Source: Candidatus Oleimmundimicrobium sp.
GTDB lineage: Bacteria; Actinomycetota; Aquicultoria; UBA3085; Oleimmundimicrobiaceae
Assembly (NCBI RefSeq): GCF_030651595.1
Contig: NZ_JAUSCH010000031.1
Coordinates: forward strand, 1-36,866
DNA length: 36,866 nucleotides
Direction: 5' to 3'
Part shown: one piece after another, positions 1 through 7,915 of the stretch
How positions within the stretch are numbered: the stretch's first letter is position 1
Layout of the letters: each line of letters opens with the position of its first letter
The notes under the pieces: model-generated
What the model was told of the DNA's origin: nothing
What the model saw: only the letters and a program-made list of their open reading frames with translations
Database searches by the model: none
Position numbers and translations under genes: made by a program

Positions 1-141
1 CTGTAAATGACCATCGCTATCGGCTATTGGCTGGACAGGTGTTCCCGTTCCATCTTTAGCGGTGTTTGTCCAACCCGCCACGCTATCATTGGCTTTGTCC
101 AATAGAACTTCATAGGTAGCCGTTGCGTTTATATCAACCAA
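1..141. repeat. Terminal direct repeat, copy 1 (circular overlap)
   Basis: These 141 bases are identical to 36726-36866. The overlap lies inside a single continuous reading frame that runs through the junction without a shift. An exact, odd-numbered overlap of this size is what a de Bruijn assembler leaves at the ends of a circular or circularly permuted molecule. It is therefore best read as assembly closure, not as a packaged terminal repeat. Confidence 0.95.
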
Positions 142-258
142 TACTCTTTTGGTTGTCGGGTCAACCCTAACCATTTTAACTTCTTGTGCGTCATCATTAG
201 TAACTCCAAGAAGAACTGGGTTACGGTTGTCATCTTTTTTTGCTATTTCGTTAGCCAT
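1..258 (-). CDS. Virion structural protein, N-terminal part (gene crosses the junction)
   Basis: This is the first 86 codons of a gene that continues at 36725 and stops at 36138, giving about 281 residues in the circle. The ATG at 258 overlaps the end of the 94-residue gene upstream, as is usual in this operon. The N-terminus (MANEIAKKDDNRNPVLLGV) leads into a segment ending in the first of two related motifs of the form D-G-x-[LI]-Q-V-D-V-L-S. Such repeats occur in phage tail or decoration proteins of unknown role. Placement between the glycosyltransferases and the DUF2341 fibre-like gene supports a tail or surface role, but I cannot name the family. Confidence 0.8.
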   Translation of the reverse strand, partial: MANEIAKKDDNRNPVLLGVTNDDAQEVKMVRVDPTTKRVLVDINATATYEVLLDKANDSVAGWTNTAKDGTGTPVQPIADSDGHLQ

Positions 259-527
259 TCTCTCACCTTCCTATAAAAATAAGTTAGCCAATAAATTAAG
301 CTCGTTCTTTCTAAAAATAAAATTCTTCTGTTTAATTCAACTAATTCTTCGTTGGTTAAGTCGATTGATTTAAGTAACTTGACAATATCATTATCAACTT
401 TTAAGTTTTTTTTCCTTAAAGCAAACACCCTTTCTTCAATTTTACAGGTGTTTTGATGAATTTTAGGGACTTGTTTTCTAACTGTATCAAGCCACTGTTG
501 TTTAATTATTTTTAGTTTAAGCGACAT
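243..527 (-). CDS. Hypothetical 94-residue coiled-coil protein
   Basis: The ATG at 527 is preceded by AAAGGA six bases upstream. The gene starts inside the end of the GT4 glycosyltransferase gene and ends inside the start of the next structural gene. The protein is lysine- and leucine-rich, with heptad-like spacing over residues 25-75. It has an aromatic, amphipathic C-terminus around LIYWLTYFYRKVREWL that could lie on a membrane or pack against a partner. There is no recognised domain. Its position at the boundary between the sugar-modifying genes and tail genes suggests a late role, perhaps as a small structural or chaperone protein. Confidence 0.7.
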   Translation of the reverse strand: MSLKLKIIKQQWLDTVRKQVPKIHQNTCKIEERVFALRKKNLKVDNDIVKLLKSIDLTNEELVELNRRILFLERTSLIYWLTYFYRKVREWLTK

Positions 528-1546
528 AAAGTTTCCTTTAAATTAGAATTTGTCCAGTTAAATTTATTCTCTGCTTCTTTTCTGACTTGATGAGAGAGAT
601 TTCTGATATTTGTTTTAGAAAAAAGGTTAATCTTTTCAGTCAAATCACAAACATCAATCGAGAAAACTTCAGCGTTGAAAATTCCTTCCGCGTTTAATTT
701 AGCCCCGTCCGTTTTAATTAGAAGTTCTTTATCAGGGTAAAATGAGTTCATCGGGTCTTGATTGGTAGTTATAACAGGCATACCGCAAGCCATCGCCTCG
801 ATAATTGCCCTGCCGTAACCCTCAAATTTAGAGGGCTGAATGGCAATATCGCCTTCTTTATACAACTCATTATTGTCTTCATAATCGTTAATTCTAAAAT
901 CTATTCTCGTATCTTCCGAAAGTATCTCTCTTGCCTGAAAAGACAACTCATCGCCAATATCTCTTTGAGCATTAATGATAAGTTTTTTTGCCTTTGATTT
1001 ATGAAAAGCTCTAATAACTTCATCGGTTGATTTTCTTTTAAATATACCGCCATAACCAGCGTTATGAACAAAAACATTCGAGTTAAAAAGTCCTCCTCTT
1101 GGAGTAAATTTATACCCGCTTATATCTATTGGCACATTAATTAACAATCTTTTATCTCCAAACTTTCCCAGTTTATCGTAAGCTGTTTTGCTCGGGCAGA
1201 TAAATAAATCGCAATCTCCCCAATTATCGTTTAAATTAAACCATTCGTGGTTAACCACAACCGCTGATTTCTTGCCCATCTCTTTAGCAATTCGATAAGC
1301 GTTAAAGTTAAAAGGTATCTCTAAAGTAATTAAAAGGTCTATTTTTTCAAGCAGTTCAATTATCTGGCTGTCATTTGGTCTCATAGAAGCGTTAATTTGG
1401 GTTTCCTGCCAATCTTCCCTTCCCTTAACCGAATTGACACTTAAAATATGGTCAATACCTAAATTATCAATAAACTCTTTAGCGAATATGCCCAAACCTG
1501 ACCTTAAATTAGTGTAGCAAATTATCCCCAATTCCAAGTTTTTCAA
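512..1546 (-). CDS. GT4-type glycosyltransferase (GT-B fold)
   Basis: The 344-residue protein has the hallmarks of a family-4 retaining glycosyltransferase. The C-terminal Rossmann half carries an E-x7-E signature (E242 to E250, FEGYGRAIIE) followed by AMACGMPVITT, the donor-sugar-nucleotide site. The N-terminal half (SGLGIFAKEF) matches the acceptor domain. Length is typical. It overlaps the preceding CgeB-like gene by 38 bases, so the two are probably translated together. It lies in the late operon, near two more glycosyltransferases and a methyltransferase. I infer that it adds sugars to a virion protein or host surface polymer; donor and acceptor are unknown. Confidence 0.88.
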   Translation of the reverse strand: MKNLELGIICYTNLRSGLGIFAKEFIDNLGIDHILSVNSVKGREDWQETQINASMRPNDSQIIELLEKIDLLITLEIPFNFNAYRIAKEMGKKSAVVVNHEWFNLNDNWGDCDLFICPSKTAYDKLGKFGDKRLLINVPIDISGYKFTPRGGLFNSNVFVHNAGYGGIFKRKSTDEVIRAFHKSKAKKLIINAQRDIGDELSFQAREILSEDTRIDFRINDYEDNNELYKEGDIAIQPSKFEGYGRAIIEAMACGMPVITTNQDPMNSFYPDKELLIKTDGAKLNAEGIFNAEVFSIDVCDLTEKINLFSKTNIRNLSHQVRKEAENKFNWTNSNLKETLCRLN

Positions 1547-2537
1547 TCTCCTTTATCAGCTTTTTTGTTCTTTTTTCATATGAATAATTTTTATGGACAA
1601 ACTCATAACCATTTAAAGCAATTTGTTTCCTTTTCTTTTCATCTTTTAAAAATCTATCTATCAAGTAAAACATCTCATCTTCAGTTTTATACCAGACAAG
1701 GTGTTTGTAATTTTCAAATTCTTCTTCTAATCCCTTAACGTAAGGGGTTAAGAAAAAAGCCCCGCAACCTAAAGCTAAATAAACTCTATTAGACCAGTAT
1801 CCATCATTAACGCTTTGGCTGTTATCCCCTAACGCTATTTTACAAGAAGAATAAACCTTACACAAATCATCGTTAAAAACCCTACCCCCGTTTTCTAAAT
1901 CAGAAGAACAATTATTGCCATAAACTTTTAACTGGTATTTATTAGCAACCTTTCTTAAAAAATTAACTCTTTCTTTGTTATACACATTACCTACAAAGAC
2001 AAGGTCGTTGGCGTATCTTTTGCTAAAAGCAACTTTTTTATGTAGAGCTTTATCAACCCCTTGCCGTATGCAAGTGTGATTTAATCCATAATGTGACCAA
2101 TCAACCACATCTTCGGTTGTTACAACCAAATCCATCAACTTGCCCTGTTTTAAGAATAACGGGAGTCTCCTTTCTAAAAACATCCAATCAAAAGTCCACA
2201 TAACCTTTTTGGCTGGTGTGGCTGATAAAACATCTTTTAATCTTTTATAATCTATGTTGCCAAGAAAAGAAAACAAAATAACATCTGGATTTACCTTATC
2301 AACTACTTTTTTTAAGTCCCAAATATTGTTTTTGGATAAAATTGTTATTGTATTCCCACTTCTTTTAAGTTGTTTTTTGATAAAAAACTCATTGGGAGTG
2401 CCCCAATAACCTTCTTCACTATTGAAATAACCCAAATAAACAAACTTCGTATCACAAAATCCTTTCTGAACCAAACTCTCATCAGGGATTTGGCTATATT
2501 CATCAGGGGCAAATCGTCCTACATAAAGTAGGTTCAT
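1509..2537 (-). CDS. CgeB-like glycosyltransferase (Glyco_trans_1_2)
   Basis: The 342-residue protein resembles CgeB and related GT-B enzymes. The C-terminal third has the pattern of an asparagine/arginine site followed by a glycine-rich turn (YWSNRVYLALGCGAFFLTPY), then LVWYKTEDEMFYLIDRFL and a terminal helix with RKQIALNGYEFV, all usual for this family. Known CgeB acts in spore-coat glycosylation, and CgeB-like enzymes are found in phages. The start overlaps the methyltransferase stop by four bases (ATGA). It is probably part of a three-enzyme sugar pathway with the GT2 and GT4 genes. The acceptor cannot be read from sequence. Confidence 0.85.
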   Translation of the reverse strand: MNLLYVGRFAPDEYSQIPDESLVQKGFCDTKFVYLGYFNSEEGYWGTPNEFFIKKQLKRSGNTITILSKNNIWDLKKVVDKVNPDVILFSFLGNIDYKRLKDVLSATPAKKVMWTFDWMFLERRLPLFLKQGKLMDLVVTTEDVVDWSHYGLNHTCIRQGVDKALHKKVAFSKRYANDLVFVGNVYNKERVNFLRKVANKYQLKVYGNNCSSDLENGGRVFNDDLCKVYSSCKIALGDNSQSVNDGYWSNRVYLALGCGAFFLTPYVKGLEEEFENYKHLVWYKTEDEMFYLIDRFLKDEKKRKQIALNGYEFVHKNYSYEKRTKKLIKEIEKLGIGDNLLH

Positions 2538-2980
2538 ATTTTTCCTTCTATTCTAAGATTACCATTAATATAGCTTTTATCGACTATCTCTAAATCTAAT
2601 TCAATAAAAATAGATTCAAGAATTGGTAATGTATACCCTGCCATGTGTGTATTCTCTGGATATTCCTGCCCGCCATAAAGCCTTCTAATCAATTCTCTGG
2701 GATTATCTTTAAAAACTCTATATAATTCCAATACGTCCGGACATTGAATAAAAATAGAACCACCCTTTTTGAGCAATGATACCCAATATGCCAACACCTC
2801 GAGTGATTCTTTTTGTGGGAAATGCTCAATAATATCAATGGCTAAAATTTCATCGAGAGAACAATGAGCAAACGGCAAGTTCCTAACATCCGCAGTAATA
2901 TCAACCCTTTTTAATGCTCTAATGTCAACGTTTATGTAACCCTCTCGGTAATCTTCACCACAACCCAAATTAACCCGCAT
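2534..2980 (-). CDS. SAM-dependent methyltransferase, short class I
   Basis: Motif I is clear at the N-terminus (VNLGCGEDYREGYINVDI), with D19 as the likely ribose-binding acid. It is followed by the DVRNLPF segment (motif II/III) and DIIEHF at 49-54 (motif IV). At 148 residues it is a minimal Methyltransf_11-like fold lacking a large substrate domain. Such enzymes often methylate sugars or nucleotide-sugars when encoded among glycosyltransferases, which is the context here. It overlaps both neighbours by a few bases. The substrate is inferred only from context; it could instead act on a protein. Confidence 0.85.
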   Translation of the reverse strand: MRVNLGCGEDYREGYINVDIRALKRVDITADVRNLPFAHCSLDEILAIDIIEHFPQKESLEVLAYWVSLLKKGGSIFIQCPDVLELYRVFKDNPRELIRRLYGGQEYPENTHMAGYTLPILESIFIELDLEIVDKSYINGNLRIEGKI

Positions 2981-3197
2981 ATTTTTTTGTCCTTGCCATT
3001 TTAGGCATTTGATATTTTTTTGTCTTTGGTAGTTCAGTTATCTGGAAATGAGAACTTTCAGATAAAAGTGAATCAGCAAATTTTTTACTGATAAAAACTG
3101 GCTCATCTTTTCTAAAGACGTAAGTTTTGCCTGTTACAGGGCAAGGAGCGTTAAATACATCTTTTTTATAAATTGCGACTAACATTTTTTCGCCCAT
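2970..3197 (-). CDS. Hypothetical 75-residue late protein
   Basis: The ATG at 3197 follows a strong AGGAGG site six bases away. The protein has a compact beta-rich N-terminus with a CPVTGKTY segment around residue 19, a DEPVFISKKFADSLL stretch, and a basic tail rich in lysine and proline (KTKKYQMPKMARTKKYAG) that could bind nucleic acid or the capsid interior. I do not recognise the family. Small proteins of this kind in the head module are sometimes head-completion or cement proteins, but this remains a guess. Confidence 0.65.
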   Translation of the reverse strand: MGEKMLVAIYKKDVFNAPCPVTGKTYVFRKDEPVFISKKFADSLLSESSHFQITELPKTKKYQMPKMARTKKYAG

Positions 3198-3198
3198 T

Positions 3199-3525
3199 TC
3201 AACCTCCTATTTTCTCCGCAATATCCTTTAAGGTTATCCCCTCTTTTAACTTTACCCTTTTCTGAATAAAGTTAAACGTCAAATCGTCTATTGAGCGCGG
3301 TTTTAAAAGTAATTTGCTTTGTCTTGCTCGTCTTTTGTTATCGCCTTTCTCAGCAATCTTAGCAACTTTCTCCCTGACATACTCACGAGGATAAGGAAGT
3401 TTAATAATAGGACTTCCCGTCCTGATTAAATGTTGCATCACTGAGTCAACTACTTCATCAACCGCTTCTCTTTCCGCGATTTTATAGCCAAGAGCTTTAT
3501 TACTCGGTTGTTTTATTATCGACAT
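3199..3525 (-). CDS. Hypothetical 108-residue basic late protein
   Basis: A longer frame opens at a TTG at 3531, but the ATG at 3525 is chosen because AGAGG lies six bases upstream of it and directly abuts the TTG. The protein is strongly basic, mostly helical, with a KRRARQSKLLLKPRS segment in the middle and a C-terminal GITLKDIAEKIGG that resembles a short helix-turn-helix turn. The start lies inside the end of the preceding gene. No family recognised; possibly a DNA-contacting head protein. Confidence 0.65.
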   Translation of the reverse strand: MSIIKQPSNKALGYKIAEREAVDEVVDSVMQHLIRTGSPIIKLPYPREYVREKVAKIAEKGDNKRRARQSKLLLKPRSIDDLTFNFIQKRVKLKEGITLKDIAEKIGG

Positions 3526-3904
3526 TTTCAACCTCTTTGTGTTTTAAATAAGAAGTCTTATAAAGCGGTTCTGCTTTGTGCACTTTCTCAGCAATCGCGA
3601 AGGCTTCCTGAACCTCTTTTGGTGTTTCCGATAAAGGGATAAATCCTTTTTGTCGGTATAAATCAATCGCTGAGTATATTCCTTCGTCAGGAACAGCAAT
3701 CTGATGTTGAATACCAAAAGAAATTAAGGCGATATAAGGATATGAACTTAAACCGTTCCCATCTGCCTTTTTATACTTTTTTCTATCAGTTAACGGTATT
3801 TCCACCCAAGAATCTTTTAACCACATCTTGCATTTCTTTGAAATTGTTAGTATTTTGCCCGATTGTGTCGTAATTGTTTCTTCAACAATATCAGCTTTAT
3901 TCAT
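3500..3904 (-). CDS. Hypothetical 134-residue late protein
   Basis: The frame lies between the GT2-like gene (six-base gap) and the 108-residue gene (26-base overlap). The N-terminal half is predicted beta-rich (ITTQSGKILTISKKCKMWLKDSWVEIPL), followed by a charged helical C-terminus. There are no catalytic motifs, signal peptide or membrane segment. Residues 75-90 (VPDEGIYSAIDLYRQKGF) suggest a small alpha/beta fold. Its location just after the capsid and GT2 genes is the only functional clue: it may be a head-tail joining protein or an accessory to capsid modification. Confidence 0.65.
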   Translation of the reverse strand: MNKADIVEETITTQSGKILTISKKCKMWLKDSWVEIPLTDRKKYKKADGNGLSSYPYIALISFGIQHQIAVPDEGIYSAIDLYRQKGFIPLSETPKEVQEAFAIAEKVHKAEPLYKTSYLKHKEVENVDNKTTE

Positions 3905-3910
3905 TTTCTT

Positions 3911-4540
3911 TTACCCTTTCAGTTTGAATTCTTTAATTTTTTTATACTCTGCTTTTCTCTGTCTTTCCCTGAACGCTCTTACCTCATCTGATTTTTCTTT
4001 ACTATGATGAATAAGCGTTGCCGCGAAAGAATAATCTGGCAAGCGATAAGAATTATTAAAGGTATCTGAAACCCACGATATATCTTTAAAAAACTTGTCT
4101 TCTTTTTCTAAAACCGTATGAGTTAAAAACCTCACCCCCTTTTCATATTTAATAAATCTCGGTTGAACAACAAAATCATTATCGTCTAAATTAAGTTTCG
4201 CGCAACCCAATCCTTTTTCTTCATCTAAATTATCTAAATTTAATTTAATTAACTCCTCGTCATCGTCAACATAGAAAAACCATTCGTTATCTTCTAAGAA
4301 ATCAAGCCAGACACTTCTTTTTTCAGCCTGACTTTCCCACGCTGTCCTTGTTTCAACCAAAGTTACATTTTCAAAACCCTTTAAAAATTCTATTGTGCCG
4401 TCTGTCGAGTAAGGGACTTGATGAGGATAATCTTTAAAAGCACCATCAACAACAATAACTGAATCAAATCTCTCATAAACAGTTAAAAAATACTTTTCAA
4501 GAACTTCTTTTGAGTTATAAACAATATAGCAGGCCTTCAT
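3911..4540 (-). CDS. GT2-like glycosyltransferase (GT-A fold)
   Basis: The 209-residue protein has GT-A features: an early beta-strand ending VIVVDGAF (D32), an STDGT segment at 45-49 typical of GT2 enzymes, and an acidic DDD at 92-94 in FFYVDDDEEL, which fits the metal-binding DxD motif. Late HHSKEKS resembles the His region that closes the active site in this fold. It is the first gene after the major capsid gene, separated by a stem-loop, and starts at the ATG at 4540. Context with the GT4, CgeB-like and methyltransferase genes suggests capsid or tail glycosylation. Target unknown. Confidence 0.8.
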   Translation of the reverse strand: MKACYIVYNSKEVLEKYFLTVYERFDSVIVVDGAFKDYPHQVPYSTDGTIEFLKGFENVTLVETRTAWESQAEKRSVWLDFLEDNEWFFYVDDDEELIKLNLDNLDEEKGLGCAKLNLDDNDFVVQPRFIKYEKGVRFLTHTVLEKEDKFFKDISWVSDTFNNSYRLPDYSFAATLIHHSKEKSDEVRAFRERQRKAEYKKIKEFKLKG

Positions 4541-4556
4541 AAAACCCCTTAAACAG

Positions 4557-4577
4557 AGAGGGGGTTAAACCCCCTCT
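4557..4577 (-). terminator. Strong stem-loop after the major capsid gene
   Basis: An eight-base-pair perfect inverted repeat (AGAGGGGG / CCCCCTCT) with a five-base loop lies 18 bases beyond the capsid stop codon. The downstream T run on the minus strand is poor, so it probably acts as a partial terminator or as an RNA-stabilising end. That would lift capsid mRNA above that of the glycosyltransferase genes. Confidence 0.7.
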
Positions 4578-4594
4578 AATCTGCTATTTGCTAC

Positions 4595-5449
4595 TTACGC
4601 GTCTGTTAGGATTGTAACACCAGCCGCATCGACTAATTCGCCGACACCATACATGGCTGTACAAACCAATTCGGTAGCTCTTAGAGAAGCGTCTCTTTGA
4701 GGCTCGACTCGGGTTGCCCATTTCGTTGCCAGAGCAAGCGCATATCCTTGAGAGAACATACCACCTGTTCTTGAGGCAGAGGAAGCATTTAACGGAACGT
4801 TAGCACTTTCCCAGATAGCCACGTTGTAAAGCTCGCCCCAGAGACCGTTTAAGTTCGATACTCCGAGACTTTCGGTTGTAAGCCCTGTATGAATTACTCC
4901 TGTTGCGGTTGAGAGTGCTTTTCTGAAATCATTGATTTGGACAGGATGTAACACGCAGCTATATGGTTTAGGGGCTTTAGCAGCTGAGAGACTATAAATA
5001 GCATCTAAGAAATTAGTCTCAGTCATATCAGATCCATCAGTCCCGACCACAGTAGTAAAGCCAGCCAATAACGCACACATATCAGAATCCATCTTGTCAG
5101 CCATAGCCCGACCCAGAAGAGCTGAGTATTCGCCTAAGCCATCAAGAATGTCCGAAGACTCTAAAACATCGGTTGGGGTAACCATCACAAGAGCTTCGCC
5201 CGTAGTAACAGTCGCCTTACTTGTGGAAACAGCTGTATTCGCTCCGTCTGTCCCTTCAGCTATCGCGGCAGCGGCAATGGTCGGCCACTTCGCGAAATCT
5301 ATCGCCTTACTTGGTTTGCCTGCTAAAGATTTCTGGACACAAAGTTTAGACATAACCACAGCTGCCCGTAATTCTTGGATAACTGCTTCGTTGATAACTG
5401 CCGCGTACCGTGTATCATCAGCAGTCGTGTAGGTTGTTTCGTTTGCCAT
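4595..5449 (-). CDS. Major capsid protein, HK97 fold (N4 gp56-like)
   Basis: The 284-residue product begins MANETTYTTADDTRYAAVINEAVIQELR, followed by a long helix-like N-arm region, an IAEGTDGANT loop, a VMVTPTDVLESSD strand and spine helix, and a C-terminal DASLRATELVCTAMYGVGELVDAAGV, which fits coat proteins of the HK97 fold close to the N4 gp56 group. It is preceded by a good AAAGGAG site and an 81-base gap, and follows a scaffold-like gene, the standard order. Flanking hairpins suggest differential expression. I am confident of the role, less so of the exact family. Confidence 0.88.
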   Translation of the reverse strand: MANETTYTTADDTRYAAVINEAVIQELRAAVVMSKLCVQKSLAGKPSKAIDFAKWPTIAAAAIAEGTDGANTAVSTSKATVTTGEALVMVTPTDVLESSDILDGLGEYSALLGRAMADKMDSDMCALLAGFTTVVGTDGSDMTETNFLDAIYSLSAAKAPKPYSCVLHPVQINDFRKALSTATGVIHTGLTTESLGVSNLNGLWGELYNVAIWESANVPLNASSASRTGGMFSQGYALALATKWATRVEPQRDASLRATELVCTAMYGVGELVDAAGVTILTDA

Positions 5450-5530
5450 ATTTAATCACTCCTTTCTTTTTAAGATTAGCGAATAACATTAGAAGTAACT
5501 AAACATTAGCTTTTAAAAGCATTAATTTAA

Positions 5531-6142
5531 TTAAATTTTAGTGTTATCTGACCGTTGAACTTCGTCAGCTCGTCTAATTTGCTCATCTTTCGGGAGTCTC
5601 TTAAACTCTGCGATTGTCAACGGTTTAGCGGAGTCGCCAGTTCCGCCAGTTAGGGGTTTCCCCCAAGCACTTATAATTTCTTTTTTAGTTTCCTCTACTT
5701 TACCAATATCTTCTTTTCTTAAATCTTTTAAAACCTCATCAATCTGTGTTCTCCAATGAGCGTCTCTTTTTTGGGCAACCAGTTGCATTTTTTTAGCCAC
5801 TTCCCTGATTTGCGTTTCAGGTCGCCCCTTTCTTGCCATATCCAAAAGAGTCTCGCTATCAGCTAACGGATAATCGCTTGTTGCTTTCCCAACAGCGTCT
5901 TTTACCTTCTGTCTTTTTAGCTCTCTTTCGGCTGTTTGCGCTCTTGCCTGCCAATCTGTTTCTTCATCTTCATCTGTAATTACTTCATCATCAAAATCAT
6001 CAATTAAATCAATATCTGAAATCATCTTAGAAGACTCTTTTAAAGTCTCAAGTTTGGTAACGATGTCTTCTTTAGAAGGAGTCTCTTGAGATGTTTCTTC
6101 TTTTTGGACTCCTGAAGAAGTTTCTTGAGTTTTTTCTTCCAT
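5531..6142 (-). CDS. Scaffold-like protein
   Basis: The 203-residue protein is highly charged. Residues 1-60 are Glu/Thr/Ser-rich and disordered-looking, with an acidic run DDFDDEVITDEDEETD around 48-63, followed by long charged helices and a short C-terminal basic helix (PKDEQIRRADEVQRSDNTKI). This layout, and the place directly upstream of the major capsid gene, match phage scaffolding proteins, which assemble inside the procapsid and bind coat through a C-terminal helix. No protease gene is visible nearby, so scaffold exit rather than cleavage is likely. Start ATG at 6142 has AAGGAGG about ten bases upstream. Confidence 0.75.
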   Translation of the reverse strand: MEEKTQETSSGVQKEETSQETPSKEDIVTKLETLKESSKMISDIDLIDDFDDEVITDEDEETDWQARAQTAERELKRQKVKDAVGKATSDYPLADSETLLDMARKGRPETQIREVAKKMQLVAQKRDAHWRTQIDEVLKDLRKEDIGKVEETKKEIISAWGKPLTGGTGDSAKPLTIAEFKRLPKDEQIRRADEVQRSDNTKI

Positions 6143-6168
6143 TGGGTTTAATCCTCCTTATTAATTGT

Positions 6169-7026
6169 TTACCATTCTTGCCACTTAGCTAAAGACGGGG
6201 TTGTTATTCCCGCTTTAGTCATCTGAAATCGTGGCGTTGCTTGTTGTGATTTCCAGCGATATTCTTTTCTCACTTTGGCTTCCTCATATTTTCTTTGGAA
6301 GTCTCCTGAACCTTCACCTCCCATCAAATACTTTGTAAGTTGTTCTCTTCCCGGAGCGATTTTCCCGTATTCCGTTCTCCATAATTCGCTTATCTCAGGA
6401 GTGTATTTTTCTGCTTGCTCCCCCGCTCCTAAATAAAGTCCGTATTCACCAGGAGTCGCGAACCTTCCCTTAACATCTTCTATATCTTTAACAGCGGGTT
6501 CTCTACCGAAATATTTATGAAACTCAGGTCGCCATTGTTCATATTCGGCTAATCTTTGATATTCCTGGATTAATTCTTTATGAGCCCCTTTAGCCATTTG
6601 CATTAATTCATCGTGAGAAATTTGTTTGCCTGTCCATCGTTTGAACATTTCGCTTACATCTTGCTCGTTCTCGGTTACCCATTTTTCCCAACCAAGTTCT
6701 TTTTCATATTCAATCAATCTCATATACGGGTCATCTTCAATAGCTTCCGCAAGAGGCGGAGCGTCTATCGTTCCACCTAAAATACTCCCATATAATGTAA
6801 GACCAATCTTTTGCGCTTCATTGTAAATTTTAGTTGCTGTTTTATAAGTTGCCCCCACTCCGATAAAATAGTTCCCATCGGATAATTTGGTGGGATAAAG
6901 TGTATACCCCGCTCTTAACGCCGCCGCTTGGAGTTTATTCACATTTTGAGGTAAAGAAATAGTGTAAATCATATTTTTTAGTTTTTCGTCAGTTAATCCT
7001 ATTGCTTCAAGACGCGGGTCTGCCAT
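6169..7026 (-). CDS. Probable internal virion (ejection) protein, 285 residues
   Basis: The ATG at 7026 overlaps the previous stop (TAATG), so it is translationally coupled to the 295-residue gene. The product is hydrophilic, rich in aromatic and charged residues, with many W-x-x-x-Y-like helices (EYEKELGWEKWVTE, YEQWRPEFHKYFGREP). There is no enzyme motif. Residues 35-65 contain a small alpha/beta SPOR-like unit (LRAGYTLYPTKLSDGNYFIGVGATYKTA is the relevant region by position). With its neighbours between portal and scaffold it occupies the place of ejection proteins in podoviruses. Assignment is by position only. Confidence 0.65.
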   Translation of the reverse strand: MADPRLEAIGLTDEKLKNMIYTISLPQNVNKLQAAALRAGYTLYPTKLSDGNYFIGVGATYKTATKIYNEAQKIGLTLYGSILGGTIDAPPLAEAIEDDPYMRLIEYEKELGWEKWVTENEQDVSEMFKRWTGKQISHDELMQMAKGAHKELIQEYQRLAEYEQWRPEFHKYFGREPAVKDIEDVKGRFATPGEYGLYLGAGEQAEKYTPEISELWRTEYGKIAPGREQLTKYLMGGEGSGDFQRKYEEAKVRKEYRWKSQQATPRFQMTKAGITTPSLAKWQEW

Positions 7027-7913
7027 TATACGTTCACCTCTTGCAATGGTTCGGCTGTTTGCTGAACTATGGTTGATTTTTTCTGTAAAAGTTCTTTTAT
7101 CTTATCGGTAGTTATCGGGCCTTTCCCATAAGTTAAACTTATACTGTTTGCTTGTCTGGCAAAATTATCGTAATCATCGACACTCATTGTGTCTGGTATA
7201 TCAGGATACCTTAATCTAAAAGTAGGAGTTGACCTCAAGAAACTTTGGAACTTTTCTTGTCCCCAAAATTCTTTATCTGCTTTTTGTATTGCCCAACCAA
7301 TATTGGCTTCGGCAGGAGTCGTCCCCGTTATTGTTCTCCACATCTGCCCTAATTCATCACCAAGAACTTGCATTTTCGTCTTACTTTCTCTCGTCTTAAA
7401 TTCAGGCGTTCGGGCTAAGTAATTTTGGACACTCCCCATATCCCAACCCTCATTGATATATTTGTTCAAAAGGAATTTCTTTTCAGAAGCAGTTATTTCC
7501 CTGTCTAATGTCTTCCGATATGTCATCTCTAAATCAGCGAGAAAGGGAGCGTTAAGATAAGGGTGGGCTCTTTGTTGCTTTTCTCTGGCGATGGCTTTTC
7601 CTAATGAATAACCGCCTCCGCCTCCGCCACCTCTGCTAACTGGGCGGGTATAAGGAGATTCGGCAAATTCACGACTATATTTATATCTATCCTGGAAATA
7701 GTCCATATGGGCTTGTCTTGTGTTCTTATCATAAACTCCGGTAGTATATTTTTTTGGTTGTAAATACCCCCAACCAACCATCTCTCTTTGGAGTTGACCA
7801 ATTTGGTCAGGCGTCCACCTACCCCCGATGTCAGCCATCCAAGGGTCAGAACCAACACCTTTTAATGGTCTGCCTGCTGATGTTCCGCCGCCCCCAAAAT
7901 CATAATCACCCAT
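7026..7913 (-). CDS. Virion protein with N-terminal peptidoglycan-binding-like domain
   Basis: Residues 37-75 follow the PG_binding_1 pattern: a first helix with LQREMVGWGYL, a turn with TGVYDKNTRQA, and a final helix with MDYFQ, matching the usual L-Q-x2-L, G-x-[FY]-[DG]-x2-T and F-Q positions. The N-terminus and residues 95-101 are glycine-rich linkers. The remaining 190 residues are helical and polar. Peptidoglycan-binding modules in virion proteins help local wall penetration during DNA entry. The gene is coupled to the 285-residue gene and follows the giant protein by two bases, so I propose an ejection or wall-crossing complex. Confidence 0.72.
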   Translation of the reverse strand: MGDYDFGGGGTSAGRPLKGVGSDPWMADIGGRWTPDQIGQLQREMVGWGYLQPKKYTTGVYDKNTRQAHMDYFQDRYKYSREFAESPYTRPVSRGGGGGGGYSLGKAIAREKQQRAHPYLNAPFLADLEMTYRKTLDREITASEKKFLLNKYINEGWDMGSVQNYLARTPEFKTRESKTKMQVLGDELGQMWRTITGTTPAEANIGWAIQKADKEFWGQEKFQSFLRSTPTFRLRYPDIPDTMSVDDYDNFARQANSISLTYGKGPITTDKIKELLQKKSTIVQQTAEPLQEVNV

Positions 7914-7915
7914 AT

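Noticed and set aside
1-141. 141-bp identical ends as a biological terminal repeat
   Set aside because: One gene frame runs through the overlap in register, and the exact 141-base length fits an assembly k-mer overlap of a circular or permuted genome.
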